Of a stretch of DNA of 64,000 bases, positions 28,505-37,693 are shown one piece after another (positions within the stretch are counted from its first letter, which is position 1; each line of letters starts with the position of its first letter). The position numbers were made by a program, and so were the translations under genes. This DNA is from Afipia sp. (GTDB taxonomy: Bacteria > Pseudomonadota > Alphaproteobacteria > Rhizobiales > Xanthobacteraceae). The notes under the pieces were generated by a model, which was given only the letters and a program-made list of their open reading frames with translations, made no database searches and was not told the origin of the DNA. The stretch lies in the NCBI GenBank assembly GCA_017308595.1, contig JAFKER010000007.1, positions 310,001 through 374,000 of the forward strand, read 5' to 3'.

Positions 28505-29572
28505 TCACGCCTTCGCCGTGATCGCCCGGATCGCTGAAATGGTTTCCTCGACCATGGCGGATGTCACGTCCAGGTGCGTGCAGGCACGAATGCGATGATC
28601 CAGTGCGCCGGTGAGGATGCCGCGTGTCCGCAGTTCGGCGATCATGCGATCAGTGCCGATGCCCGTTGCCGTCGGATCGAAGAAGATCAGGTTCGTCTCG
28701 GGCTGATTGACGGTGATGCCGGGAATCTGCGCGAGGCCGCGGGCGAGCGCGCGGGCATTGGCATGATCGTCGGCGAGCCGGTCGACATGATGATCGAGCG
28801 CGTAGAGGCAGGCAGCGGCGCAAATACCGCTCTGACGCATCGCGCCTCCGAGACGTTGTTTCCAGCGCCAGACTTCATCAATGAACGCATCCGTTCCGGC
28901 GATCACAGCCCCTATCGGTGCGCCGAGGCCCTTGCTGAAGTCGATCCAAACTGAGTCCCAGCCGTCCGCCATGTCGCGTGCGGAGATGCCGGTTGCGACG
29001 CAGGCATTCATCAGCCGCGCGCCGTCCATGTGCGTGATGAGACCGTTTTCGCGTGCAATCGCTGTAATGGCGGCGAGGTCCGGCTTCTTCCAGATGGTGC
29101 CGCCGCCGATATTTGCTGTCTGCTCGACGGTGACGACCCGCTGCGGAGCAGAATAGCGCGAGGCGGGCTGGATTGCTGCCCGGAATGTTTCAGGCGAAAA
29201 GATGCCGTTGTCGCCCGGAAGCGGGGTGATCTGAAGCCCGCCAAGGGCTGCATGGGCGCCGCCTTCGCGGGTCAACACATGGGCGGAGGGATGGGCGAGG
29301 ATTTCATCGCCCGGGCGGCAATGAACCAGTGTTGCAGCGAGATTGCACATGGTCCCTGACGGCAGGAACACCGCGGCTTCCTTGCCGAGCAGGTCCGCCA
29401 CACGCTCGCACAGCGCAAGGGTCGTGGGATCGTCGCCGATCTGCTCGTCGCCAACCGCCGCGCCCGCCATGGCCTCGCGCATCCCCTGCGTCGGCCGCGT
29501 CTGGGTGTCCGACATCAGGTTGATGCGAACGGGCGGCAACTTGGGATCAGGCGGAGCGGGGGTCATTCTCAT
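28505..29572 (-). CDS. Threonine aldolase family PLP enzyme
   Basis: A 355-residue fold-type I PLP enzyme of the low-specificity L-threonine aldolase group, splitting threonine or allo-threonine to glycine and acetaldehyde. Motifs are LMSDTQTRPTQGMREAM, FLPSGTMCNLAAT, THMDGARLMNA and the PLP lysine in WIDFSKGLGAPIGAVIAG. The start at 29572 follows AGGA; a second ATG lies 6 bases inside. It converges with the upstream hydrolase gene (1-base gap to its end) and sits between two paralogous hydrolases. Confidence 0.92.
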   Translation of the reverse strand: MRMTPAPPDPKLPPVRINLMSDTQTRPTQGMREAMAGAAVGDEQIGDDPTTLALCERVADLLGKEAAVFLPSGTMCNLAATLVHCRPGDEILAHPSAHVLTREGGAHAALGGLQITPLPGDNGIFSPETFRAAIQPASRYSAPQRVVTVEQTANIGGGTIWKKPDLAAITAIARENGLITHMDGARLMNACVATGISARDMADGWDSVWIDFSKGLGAPIGAVIAGTDAFIDEVWRWKQRLGGAMRQSGICAAACLYALDHHVDRLADDHANARALARGLAQIPGITVNQPETNLIFFDPTATGIGTDRMIAELRTRGILTGALDHRIRACTHLDVTSAMVEETISAIRAITAKA

Positions 29573-29737
29573 GGAAAATCCTGCGCGGTGTCTGGTCTGC
29601 GGATGCCACGATGTATTCAAAAAAGGACCTCAGGTCCAATGGAAGCGGCATGATGGCTTATTGTCCATGACGCTTGTTTGCTTTGCGAGTATCAGCAGCT
29701 AGGCTTCGGTCCGGCATTTTGATTTAAGAGGTCGATT

Positions 29738-31030
29738 TTGCATTTTCGTGGTCATGGCCGCAGGGCCGTTCGCATCCTTGCAATGTGCGTGATTCAGATC
29801 GCTGCCGTGGGCTGTCTGGTTGCGCAAACCTCCGCCGGGAGCATCGGGAAAACGGTGCCGGAAGCCGCGGGATTCTCACGCGAGCGGCTGGCTCGCATTA
29901 CCGAATACTTCAACAACGAAGTCGCAACCCGGAAAATTCCCGGCGCGCTTGTACTGATCCAGCGCAAGGGGCAGGCGGCATACTACGAAGCCTTCGGGGT
30001 GCGCAACGTTGAAACAAAAGCGCCGATGACGCCGGACACCATCTTCACGCTGTTCTCGATGACAAAGCCGATCACATCGGTCGCCGCGCTGATGTTGGTC
30101 GAGCAAGGCAAGCTCTCGCTCGACGACGAGGTCGGGCAATACGTCAAGGGCTTCTACAATATCAAAGTGGGTGAGGAGAAGCCTGGTGCCGAAGGCAAGC
30201 CGGAACTGAAGCTGGTCGAGCCCAAGCGCCCGATCCTGATTCACGATCTGTTGCGGCAGTCGGCAGGCATTCCCTATGCATCGCTATCCTATGGCGTGGT
30301 GAAGAAGCCTTACGAAGATGCCGACCTGATGTCGGGAAAATTCAACAATGCGGAGGTCGCCGACAAGGTCGCAGCGCTGCCGCTGATCAGTCAGCCCGGC
30401 GAATATTGGACTTACGGGCACGCGACCGATGTACTCGGGCGGGTGATCGAGGTGGTGTCGGGCAAATCGCTATACGAATTCGAGAAGGAAAACCTCCTCG
30501 ATCCGCTGGGCATGAAGAATACTACGTTCTTCATCACGGAACCCGAGCGCAAGGCACTGTTCGCCGAACCCTTTCAGACAAAGTGGGACAAGCTCGACCG
30601 CGACCCGCGCGTTGTCACCAAATGGGAATCCGGTGGTGGCGGCATGGTGTCGTCGATGGCGGACTACGCGCGTTTTGTGCAGATGCTGCTCAATCATGGC
30701 GAACTGGGAGGAAAGCGCATTCTCGCCCGCAAGACCGTCGACTTCATGACGGCGAACCACATCGGAGAGGCTGCCGGGATCAAGCCATGGGCTTACTACT
30801 TTCCCGGCGCAGGTTACGGCTTTGGCCTTGGCGTTGCGGTGCGGACGGATGCCGGTGTTAGCCACTGGGCAGGTTCGGTCGGCGAGTATGAGTGGAGCGG
30901 TGGCAGCGGAACCTATTTCCTCGTCGATCCGAAGGAGGAGATGTTCGCGATCCTGATGGTCCAGTCGCCTTCGCAGCGCGGACGGATTCAGTCTGCGCTC
31001 AAGAGCATGATCTACGGCGCGCTCAAGTAA
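29738..31030 (+). CDS. Secreted serine hydrolase of the beta-lactamase fold, second paralogue
   Basis: A 430-residue paralogue of the 27220-28503 protein, sharing SMTKP (S107, K110), the YGHATDVLGRVIEVVSGKSLYEFEK block and GSGTYFLVDPKEEMFAILMVQSPSQRGRIQ near the end. It has a signal peptide-like N-terminus (VRILAMCVIQIAAVGCLVAQ). The start is a TTG at 29738 behind AAGAGG; no in-frame ATG precedes the signal sequence. It is convergent with the autotransporter, one base apart. Confidence 0.9.
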   Translation: MHFRGHGRRAVRILAMCVIQIAAVGCLVAQTSAGSIGKTVPEAAGFSRERLARITEYFNNEVATRKIPGALVLIQRKGQAAYYEAFGVRNVETKAPMTPDTIFTLFSMTKPITSVAALMLVEQGKLSLDDEVGQYVKGFYNIKVGEEKPGAEGKPELKLVEPKRPILIHDLLRQSAGIPYASLSYGVVKKPYEDADLMSGKFNNAEVADKVAALPLISQPGEYWTYGHATDVLGRVIEVVSGKSLYEFEKENLLDPLGMKNTTFFITEPERKALFAEPFQTKWDKLDRDPRVVTKWESGGGGMVSSMADYARFVQMLLNHGELGGKRILARKTVDFMTANHIGEAAGIKPWAYYFPGAGYGFGLGVAVRTDAGVSHWAGSVGEYEWSGGSGTYFLVDPKEEMFAILMVQSPSQRGRIQSALKSMIYGALK

Positions 31031-31031
31031 A

Positions 31032-34000
31032 CTAGAACTTGACTGCGAGGTTGGCCTTGAGCGCATGAGCATTGGCGTCGGACGCGATGCGGCCGGTGTA
31101 AAGCAGCGCAAGCACAGTGTTGCGGTAGATCACCGCGTCCAGTCCGGCTTCCACCAGAAGCGCGTCTCGCGCGATCGGAGCGCCTGCAATGGCAAACGGC
31201 GTCGGGCTGGTCGCGAATGCCATCAGCGCGATTGGCGTTGTGCCGTTATAAGCGTGCTGCCAGCCGAGCGATCCACGCGCAGTCATGGCCCATGGTCCGA
31301 TGGCGGGGATCGGCGCCTGCGCACGCAGGCCGAGTGTCGAATAGGTCGCCGATGTCGTGGTCTGCGCCACAGTGAGAGCAGCCGGGCCGCCGGTTTCCGT
31401 GAAACGGTCGCTGCGCACGGACACGTAAGCGAGGTTGGCGAAAGCTTCGGCATTCACCCAGCTTCTTACGATGCCGTAGGCGGCTTCGCCAAACACCTGC
31501 GATGTGCTGGCGCCATAGCTTGCCGTGGCAGTGTCAGCGAAGCCGGGGAAGGCGATGGTGCGCGTGGTCGAGATGTCGTGGTGTGAATACGACGCACCGG
31601 TACGGAAGGCGATGTCGCTGATGCGTCCGCCGCCATAAGCCGCGACATGGAAGGTGTCGATAGTGCCGGTAGATGTCCGCGCATCCACGCGGGCGTCGGT
31701 TCGTCCGCCGCCGGTGGCGATGCCGAAGCGCCAGTTGTGATTGAGGGTGACATCGACGCCCCCGATCGCGCCGCCGTTGGTGGAACGCAGCGTCGCCGCG
31801 TTCCCGTCGCTGTTGAGGCGGGTCCAGTTGCCGTAGCCCTGCACCCATGCGCCGTAAATCGGAGCGATGACGGGAGGCGGCGCCTTGACCGGCCACTTCG
31901 GGCCGCCTTTGACCTTGCGCATTTTCTTCGCATAGGCGAGGGCGGCCTCGTCTTCTTCTGCAAAGCCGGTGGCGAATGTGCCGGTCCAGCCCTGCGCGGT
32001 GTCGAGCCGCTGTCGGCCCAGAATGGCGTCACGCACGAGGGCGCTTTCATCCAGCATCAGCGAATGCAGGCTTGGATGGATTTCGCCGGAGAGGCTGTCG
32101 AACGCGGCTCGCGCCTGATCCGGCGTCAGCATCAGTGCGGCGGCGACAATCGGGTTGGCCATGCCGAGCGCGGCGAGGCCGCCGCCAGCTGAAACCTGGT
32201 TCGGCGTTTGCCCGACGCTGGCAAAGTCGATGCTGTTGCGGACCAGCGTGAGATAGACGTTGTTGGGGTCGTAGGTCAGCGACGGATCGAGGAAAGCGAA
32301 GTTCGACGTGACGCCGGTAAACGTACCGGTACGCGCGCCACTCGATGTCAGGATGGTATAGATCGTCGTGGGATTGTACGCGCCCATTCCGGCGATCACG
32401 CGAACCGTTCCGCCATTGATGGTCGCCGTGCCTGTGACGTTGATCAGGTCGGACTGACCCGCGGCATTGACCTCGACATTGTAGAACGACCCTGCGTTCT
32501 GGACGTAGGGTCCGTTGACGTTCAGCGTGCCGATCGAATTGCCCGGCGCGATGGTGCCGTTCACTGTGGTCTGCCCGACGGTGCCGGTGCCGCCGAGCGT
32601 GCCATTGGTGTTCACGGTGGTGGCACTGTTCGACAGGTTACCATTCACCGCGAGCAGGCCGTTGTTGACAGTTGTCGTACCGGTATAGGCCGAATTGTTG
32701 GCGGTCATCGTAAAGGAGCCGGTGCCCTGCTTGATGAAGCTGCCGCTGCCTGTGATGAAACCCTGGAATGTGCGGTCGAGGCTGTTTCCGAAGGTCAGCG
32801 ATCCCGTGCCGATCGCCGCGGTGCCGGGGCCGCTGAACGCGCCGACCGTCTGGCTGAAATTGGCAAGATCGAAGGTGGCGCCGCCAGAAATGAAGAGGCT
32901 GCCGGTGGAGGCCAGGCGGTCATTACCGCCGAGACGCAGCGTTCCTTGCGAAACGGACGTTCCGCCGGTGTAGGTCTGCACCGAGGCGAGCGTCATCGTG
33001 CCCGAACCTCGCTTGTCGACATCGCCGGTGCCGGAAATCAGATTGCTGAATGTGAAGGAGTTGGAGCGGTAAAACGAGAGATGCGAGTTGTTCTCGATAT
33101 TCCCGGCGACTGAACCGGTGGTGGTGTTGTTGCCAAGCTGAAGGGTGCCGCTCGAGACCTTGGTCAATCCGGAGAAGGTGTTGGTGCCGGTCAATGAGAG
33201 CGTCCCGGTGCCAGCCTGTTCAAACGTTCCGCTGCCGGAGATCACGCCGCCGTATGTTGTCGAGAGCGCCGCGAGGTTGACGATCATTGCGCCATTGTTC
33301 GTGACGTCGCCCGAGATGAGGCCGTTGCTGCCGCCATTGGTTCCGCGGTTGCCAAACTGGGCCGTTGCACCCGCCGAGATGTTGGTCGTGCCTGCATACG
33401 TATTGTTGCCGGTGAGGATCGTGGTGCCGGAGAGGAAGTTGACGGTGCCGGGGCCGGTGCCCTGAATGCCAGCCGCGAACTCATAGTTGGTGGACGTGTG
33501 ATTGAAATTCACGGTGCCGGTGGCGCCTGTAGCGAATACGACAGCGGTTGCGTTCAGCGTGCCGGCAGCGGCGGCGGGAGACGTTGCCGCTGCGCCGATG
33601 TTGAGCGTGGCCTGGCTGCCCACCGCACCGCCGACAACGACCGAGCTGACGTTCACGACGCCGCCGTTGGCGATTGTCAGTGTCCCGCTGCTGGTGGCGC
33701 TCTGTCCGATCGCGAGACCTTGCGGCTGGGAACCGGGGACATTCGGCATAGTCGAAATCGTCCAGACCGATCCTGTGCCGGTGACTACGGCATTGGCGCT
33801 GCCGGCGGAACCCAGAATTGTGTAGCCGGTATTGAGCGCGCCGCCGTTGCTGACCGTGATATTTGCCGTCGTGCCCGCAGTGAAACCGGCCCATATGTCA
33901 TAAGGCGTGGTGAACGACGAGTTCGCGCCTGTTACAGTCAGCGAATTGGTCGAGCCGGGCGAGTTGCTGATACGAACCTGCATGAACTGGCCGTTGGGCG

Positions 34001-35099
34001 TCGTCGCGCTGTCCGCGATCGTGACCTTGCCGCCATTCGATACGGTCAGCCCTCCCAAGCCGCCAATGTTGACAACGTTCTGTGTGCCTCCGACTGCGGT
34101 GGAATTGCCCACAATGTCCCATTGCGAGCCTGAACCCGTCACATTGGCGCTGCCGTTGATGAAGGCGGCGCCATTGGTGCTGCTGGTCGACGTGACTTTT
34201 GCGCCGTTCGAAATGTTCAGCGCACTTGTGCCGGCTGTGTTGAGGGTCATCCTGCCCGTGGTCCAGGTCGTTCCCGCGCCGGAGATGTTCGCGGTTCCGT
34301 TGCCGCCTGCGTTGGTTCCGAGTGAGACCGAGGTGCTGGTCGCAGTCGATCCGCCGTTCAGATTGAATGTGCCTGCACCTCTTTCGCCGATTGTCATCGA
34401 ACCGGTGCTGGCCGATGATCCGTTTGTGACAGAAAGGGTGCCGTTGGCGGTCGAGGAGAAGTAGCCGAGAATCGTTTGGGCGGTGGTGAGCGAAGCGCCG
34501 TTCTGGATGATTACCTGACCGAGGGTGTTCACGTCGGCCGCGACATAGAGCTGACCGGGCTTGAATTGGGTTCCAGCGCCGGAAACGGTGATTGTGCCGG
34601 AGGAGTTCGCGCTATCGGCAACCGAGCCGAGGCCGGTTGCCGAAACGATGCTGCCGCCGGAAATGTTGAGCGTGCCTGAGCCCAGCAGGCCGACATAAAT
34701 GGTCCCGGTCGTGGCAAGGCCGCCGCTGGTGACGTTCAACGTGCCGCTCTGTCCGCCGGTGCTGCCAAGCGTCAAAGTGCCGGAGGCCGCCCCTGGCGCG
34801 TTGATGGTCGCCGGGTTGGGAGAGCCTGCGTTGTTGATGTTGACCGCCGTGCCTGAGCCGGGGACGGCCGCGGTGCTCCAGTTTCCGGCGGTGAACCAGT
34901 CAGCCGAAACTGTGCCGAGCCAGTCCGCCGCCTCGGCCGGGGTGACGCTGAAAATCGCCGTTGAAGCCAAAAGAAAATAACGAAATTGCCGCGCTGGCGA
35001 GGTTTGCCCCGCGCCACGCGCTACGCCAAATAACTTTGCCACCCGCCGCCCCGTATTCCCAAATGAATGGGGAGAGGGTGTCAAAAGCGGATGCGTCAT
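31032..35099 (-). CDS. Type V secretion autotransporter, adhesin-like
   Basis: A 1355-residue classical autotransporter. An extended signal region (about 1-57, core FRYFLLASTAIFSVTPAEA) precedes a very long Gly/Ser/Thr/Asn-rich beta-helical passenger. The first half has units of the T5SS/PEP-CTERM-associated type (GSGTLNISGG, GAGTQF, LTVSNGGKVTIA); the middle has about four autotransporter-associated beta-strand repeats such as LTGTNTFSGLTKVSSGTLQL. The C-terminal barrel (about 1075-1355) begins YGAWVQGYGNW and ends with a terminal Phe (AVKF). It should be surface-exposed; the ligand is unknown. It is divergent from a LuxR-type regulator. Confidence 0.93.
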   Translation of the reverse strand: MTHPLLTPSPHSFGNTGRRVAKLFGVARGAGQTSPARQFRYFLLASTAIFSVTPAEAADWLGTVSADWFTAGNWSTAAVPGSGTAVNINNAGSPNPATINAPGAASGTLTLGSTGGQSGTLNVTSGGLATTGTIYVGLLGSGTLNISGGSIVSATGLGSVADSANSSGTITVSGAGTQFKPGQLYVAADVNTLGQVIIQNGASLTTAQTILGYFSSTANGTLSVTNGSSASTGSMTIGERGAGTFNLNGGSTATSTSVSLGTNAGGNGTANISGAGTTWTTGRMTLNTAGTSALNISNGAKVTSTSSTNGAAFINGSANVTGSGSQWDIVGNSTAVGGTQNVVNIGGLGGLTVSNGGKVTIADSATTPNGQFMQVRISNSPGSTNSLTVTGANSSFTTPYDIWAGFTAGTTANITVSNGGALNTGYTILGSAGSANAVVTGTGSVWTISTMPNVPGSQPQGLAIGQSATSSGTLTIANGGVVNVSSVVVGGAVGSQATLNIGAAATSPAAAAGTLNATAVVFATGATGTVNFNHTSTNYEFAAGIQGTGPGTVNFLSGTTILTGNNTYAGTTNISAGATAQFGNRGTNGGSNGLISGDVTNNGAMIVNLAALSTTYGGVISGSGTFEQAGTGTLSLTGTNTFSGLTKVSSGTLQLGNNTTTGSVAGNIENNSHLSFYRSNSFTFSNLISGTGDVDKRGSGTMTLASVQTYTGGTSVSQGTLRLGGNDRLASTGSLFISGGATFDLANFSQTVGAFSGPGTAAIGTGSLTFGNSLDRTFQGFITGSGSFIKQGTGSFTMTANNSAYTGTTTVNNGLLAVNGNLSNSATTVNTNGTLGGTGTVGQTTVNGTIAPGNSIGTLNVNGPYVQNAGSFYNVEVNAAGQSDLINVTGTATINGGTVRVIAGMGAYNPTTIYTILTSSGARTGTFTGVTSNFAFLDPSLTYDPNNVYLTLVRNSIDFASVGQTPNQVSAGGGLAALGMANPIVAAALMLTPDQARAAFDSLSGEIHPSLHSLMLDESALVRDAILGRQRLDTAQGWTGTFATGFAEEDEAALAYAKKMRKVKGGPKWPVKAPPPVIAPIYGAWVQGYGNWTRLNSDGNAATLRSTNGGAIGGVDVTLNHNWRFGIATGGGRTDARVDARTSTGTIDTFHVAAYGGGRISDIAFRTGASYSHHDISTTRTIAFPGFADTATASYGASTSQVFGEAAYGIVRSWVNAEAFANLAYVSVRSDRFTETGGPAALTVAQTTTSATYSTLGLRAQAPIPAIGPWAMTARGSLGWQHAYNGTTPIALMAFATSPTPFAIAGAPIARDALLVEAGLDAVIYRNTVLALLYTGRIASDANAHALKANLAVKF

Positions 35100-35118
35100 G
35101 CACTATTCAAATGAATAG
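35053..35118. promoter_or_regulatory. Two related dyads near the autotransporter start, candidate operators
   Basis: CTATTC-AAAT-GAATAG (35103-35118) is a perfect 6-bp inverted repeat four bases upstream of the autotransporter ATG. A related sequence ATTCCCAAATGAAT lies at about 35055-35068, just inside the autotransporter reading frame. The intergenic gap to the divergent regulator is only 78 bases. Control by that regulator is inference. Confidence 0.4.
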
Positions 35119-35177
35119 GGTTAGTTTTAAATTGTTGTGCCATTTTAGCTTTCCACAGCAATAGCGGCGGGGGGGTC

Positions 35178-36326
35178 GTGAGCGAGGCCGAAGGCAAATT
35201 TTTGGACGCGCTTTATCAGGGGGTCTCCGACAGCAGCCAACTCTCTCTCGCGCTGCAACTGATTCAGAACATGTTTGGCTGCCGTGGGGGGTCGCTGGTC
35301 ATGGTCGATGGCCGCGATCCGACAGCGAGTTTCGTCGTCACGTCCGGCGTGCTGAATGAGCAAGTGCAACGCTATATCGACCAATATGCCGACATCGACC
35401 CCGTGCCGGCGCGCTTTCTGGCTCTGCCTGTCGGCAGAGCCATGACCACCCATCGCCTGTTTACGCCGGAGGAACGCGTCAGCCACCGCGTTTACACCGA
35501 GTTCTTTCTGCCGATCGGCCTGGTCGAGACCTTGGGCGGACCGCTTTATTCGAGTGATGGAAATTTCGCGATGATCGCGCTGCTCCGCGGGGACGATCGT
35601 CCTGTATTTGACGATCGGGAAACTGCGTATCTCGAGCAGCTCATGCCGCACATTACGCGCGCGCTGCAACTGCGCCGCTCGTTCTTCCGGATGGATTCGA
35701 GAAATGTCGGCTTGCAGGCGACGCTCGACCGGCTGCAGGCCGGTTTGATGTTGCTGGCGGCTGACGGGGAGGTGCTCTTCGTCAACGCGGCGATGCAGGC
35801 CCTGACTCAGCAGAGCGACGGTTTCGTGCTCGGCCGGATGGGGAAGCCCCTGGTCACCAATACAGAGGCGCGCCGCCGGTTCGATGCGCTTCTGATCAGC
35901 GTCGGCGCGGGCGGCTCGGGTGGCGTGGTTTCCGTGCCGCGCGCCAAGGGGCGGGACTATGCCGTTCTGGTTGCGCCGTCTCCGAAGTCAGCCGTTCAGT
36001 CCGACTGGGAGCGCGGCGGGACGCGCGGGGCGATCGTTGTCGTGCACGATCCGGACTCCGGGTCCGCCAACACGTCAGAAATTCTGGAGCAGGGGCTTGG
36101 GCTGTCGAAGGGCGCGGCGCGGCTGGTTGCAGCGCTGGCGGCCGATCACGATCTGAAGACGTTTGCCGAAAGCGAGGGCGTCACGATTCACACGGCGCGA
36201 TTCCATTTGCGCAGTGCGCTGTCGCGAACCGGAGCCAAGACACAGGCAGAGGTGGTGCGGATTGCTGTTCGCCTGTTGCGGGATTTCGCATTGGCCGATC
36301 CGCACCCGGCGCAACCGATGCCATAG
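35178..36326 (+). CDS. LuxR-type helix-turn-helix transcriptional regulator
   Basis: A 382-residue protein. The N-terminal half resembles a PAS/GAF-like sensor (residues 1-170); around 185-260 is a second PAS-like part (LDRLQAGLMLLAADGEVLFVNAAMQAL); the C-terminal 65 residues form a LuxR-type HTH (LSKGAARLVAALAADHDLKTFAESEGVTIHTARFHLRSALS, read as two pieces). The GTG at 35178 follows GGCGGGGGGG. Divergence from the autotransporter suggests that it controls it. The signal is unknown. Confidence 0.85.
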   Translation: MSEAEGKFLDALYQGVSDSSQLSLALQLIQNMFGCRGGSLVMVDGRDPTASFVVTSGVLNEQVQRYIDQYADIDPVPARFLALPVGRAMTTHRLFTPEERVSHRVYTEFFLPIGLVETLGGPLYSSDGNFAMIALLRGDDRPVFDDRETAYLEQLMPHITRALQLRRSFFRMDSRNVGLQATLDRLQAGLMLLAADGEVLFVNAAMQALTQQSDGFVLGRMGKPLVTNTEARRRFDALLISVGAGGSGGVVSVPRAKGRDYAVLVAPSPKSAVQSDWERGGTRGAIVVVHDPDSGSANTSEILEQGLGLSKGAARLVAALAADHDLKTFAESEGVTIHTARFHLRSALSRTGAKTQAEVVRIAVRLLRDFALADPHPAQPMP

Positions 36327-36340
36327 CGGACACCGCAAGG

Positions 36341-36376
36341 AAAAAGGCCGCCCGGAGGAGGCGGCCTTTTGTTTTG
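36341..36376. terminator. Bidirectional terminator between the LuxR-type gene and rpsD
   Basis: AAAAAGGCCGCC pairs with GGCGGCCTTTT around a short loop; the T run continues TTTTGTTTT. It serves the convergent genes ending at 36326 and 36398. Confidence 0.9.
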
Positions 36377-36397
36377 CTGTCCGGCGGTCCGGAGAAA

Positions 36398-37015
36398 TTA
36401 GCGCGAATAGAATTCGATGATCAGGTGCGGTTCCATCTGAACCGGGAACGGCACTTCCGAAAGGCCCGGAATGCGGGTGATCTTCGCGGTCTGCTTGCCG
36501 TGATCGACTTCGAGGTAGTCCGGCGTATCGCGTTCGCCGAGCTGGTTGGCTTCGAGCACGAAAGCGAGCTGCTTGGAAGCTTCCTTGATCTCGATGACGT
36601 CGCCGACCTTCACCTTGTAGCTGGCGATGTTGACGCGCTTGCCGTTCACCTTGATGTGGCCGTGGTTGATGAACTGACGGGCCGCGAACATGGTGGACAC
36701 GAACTTCGCGCGGTACACCACCGCGTCGAGACGGCGCTCGAGCAGGCCGATCAGGTTCTCGCCGGAGTCGCCCTTGAGGCGGGTCGCCTCAACGTAGACG
36801 GCATAGAACTGGCGCTCGGAAATGTTGGCGTAATAGCCCTTGAGCTTCTGCTTGGCGCGGAGCTGGGTGCCAAAGTCGGAGAGCTTGCCCTTGCGGCGTT
36901 GGCCGTGCTGGCCGGGGCCGTATTCACGCTTGTTGACGGGGCTCTTCGGGCGGCCCCAGATGTTCTGGCCCATACGGCGATCGATTTTATACTTCGCCTC
37001 ACTACGCTTAGTCAT
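36398..37015 (-). CDS. rpsD: 30S ribosomal protein S4
   Basis: Primary 16S rRNA-binding protein of the small subunit body. It has 205 residues, with [21 protein letters not shown], the S4 RNA-binding domain [32 protein letters not shown] (read in pieces) and the C-terminal LIIEFYSR. The start at 37015 ([14 protein letters not shown]) matches the family; the open frame extends further upstream without family support. It is a lone gene here, not in an alpha operon, as is usual in alphaproteobacteria. Confidence 0.98.
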   Translation of the reverse strand: MTKRSEAKYKIDRRMGQNIWGRPKSPVNKREYGPGQHGQRRKGKLSDFGTQLRAKQKLKGYYANISERQFYAVYVEATRLKGDSGENLIGLLERRLDAVVYRAKFVSTMFAARQFINHGHIKVNGKRVNIASYKVKVGDVIEIKEASKQLAFVLEANQLGERDTPDYLEVDHGKQTAKITRIPGLSEVPFPVQMEPHLIIEFYSR

Positions 37016-37138
37016 CGCGTCCTCTTTGGTAAGTTTGAGTTTTGAGGAAACGCGCCCTCCTGTGTAACCGGGACATCCCGGATACCGACAGGTCCGCCTC
37101 ATAAGCTTGATGGGGAGGACCACGGGTCGCGAAACGCA

Positions 37139-37162
37139 ACGCGGGCCGAAACCGGCCCGCGA
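37139..37162. repeat. GC-rich hairpin between cupin gene and rpsD
   Basis: CGCGGGCC and GGCCCGCG arms around GAAACC, in the 194-base gap upstream of rpsD and downstream of the cupin gene. No T run follows on either strand. It may be a weak terminator for the cupin gene or an rpsD leader structure. Confidence 0.35.
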
Positions 37163-37209
37163 GCAACGTGTTCATAGGTAGAAAAGGCCGATAAGTCAAA
37201 CGGTTCTGG

Positions 37210-37611
37210 CTATTTTGCCGGGGCAGGGGAGGCCAGCGGCTTGGTCTTGTCCACTACGTAAACCCCCAATACTTTCATAGGCTTATCGCCATGAACGGCG
37301 GCGTCATGCACCGCCCCGGCCGGGATCTGGTACGATTCGCCGGCCTTCAGTGTCTTGTCGGGCTGCCCGTCGATGGACAGCACAAACTCACCCTCCAGAA
37401 CATAGCCGGTCTCGACCCCCGGATGGGTATGGCGACCGGCCTTCGTTCCGGGCGCCAGTTCGGCAAGGCCGGTAATGGTGTTGTAACCCTCCGGGAATGG
37501 AATGGTCTGCAGCGGCGTGCGTTTGATCCCTGCAGGCGGCTGCTGGGCGACCGCTGCGCCGATACCGGCGAGCGCGAGAATTGAAACGCAAAGCACGGTT
37601 TTCTTGAGCAT
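37210..37611 (-). CDS. Exported cupin-domain protein
   Basis: A 133-residue protein with a signal peptide (MLKKTVLCVSILALAGIGAAVAQ) and one cupin barrel: cupin motif 1 HTHPGVETGYVLEGEFVLSI and motif 2 PAGAVHDAAVHG, which supply the usual His/Glu metal ligands. Small periplasmic cupins have varied or unknown functions; none is assigned. It precedes rpsD on the same strand. Confidence 0.87.
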   Translation of the reverse strand: MLKKTVLCVSILALAGIGAAVAQQPPAGIKRTPLQTIPFPEGYNTITGLAELAPGTKAGRHTHPGVETGYVLEGEFVLSIDGQPDKTLKAGESYQIPAGAVHDAAVHGDKPMKVLGVYVVDKTKPLASPAPAK

Positions 37612-37693
37612 CCTGAATCCTCCATGGCCGTTCTCTTTGCGGAACGGCGTGACGGGAGGCTAACAGGGGGATGGGGTCTTCGGAAGGTTGTTC

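Noticed and set aside
32208..33113. Plus-strand frames opposite the autotransporter
   Set aside because: Shadows produced by the repetitive Gly/Thr/Asn passenger sequence.
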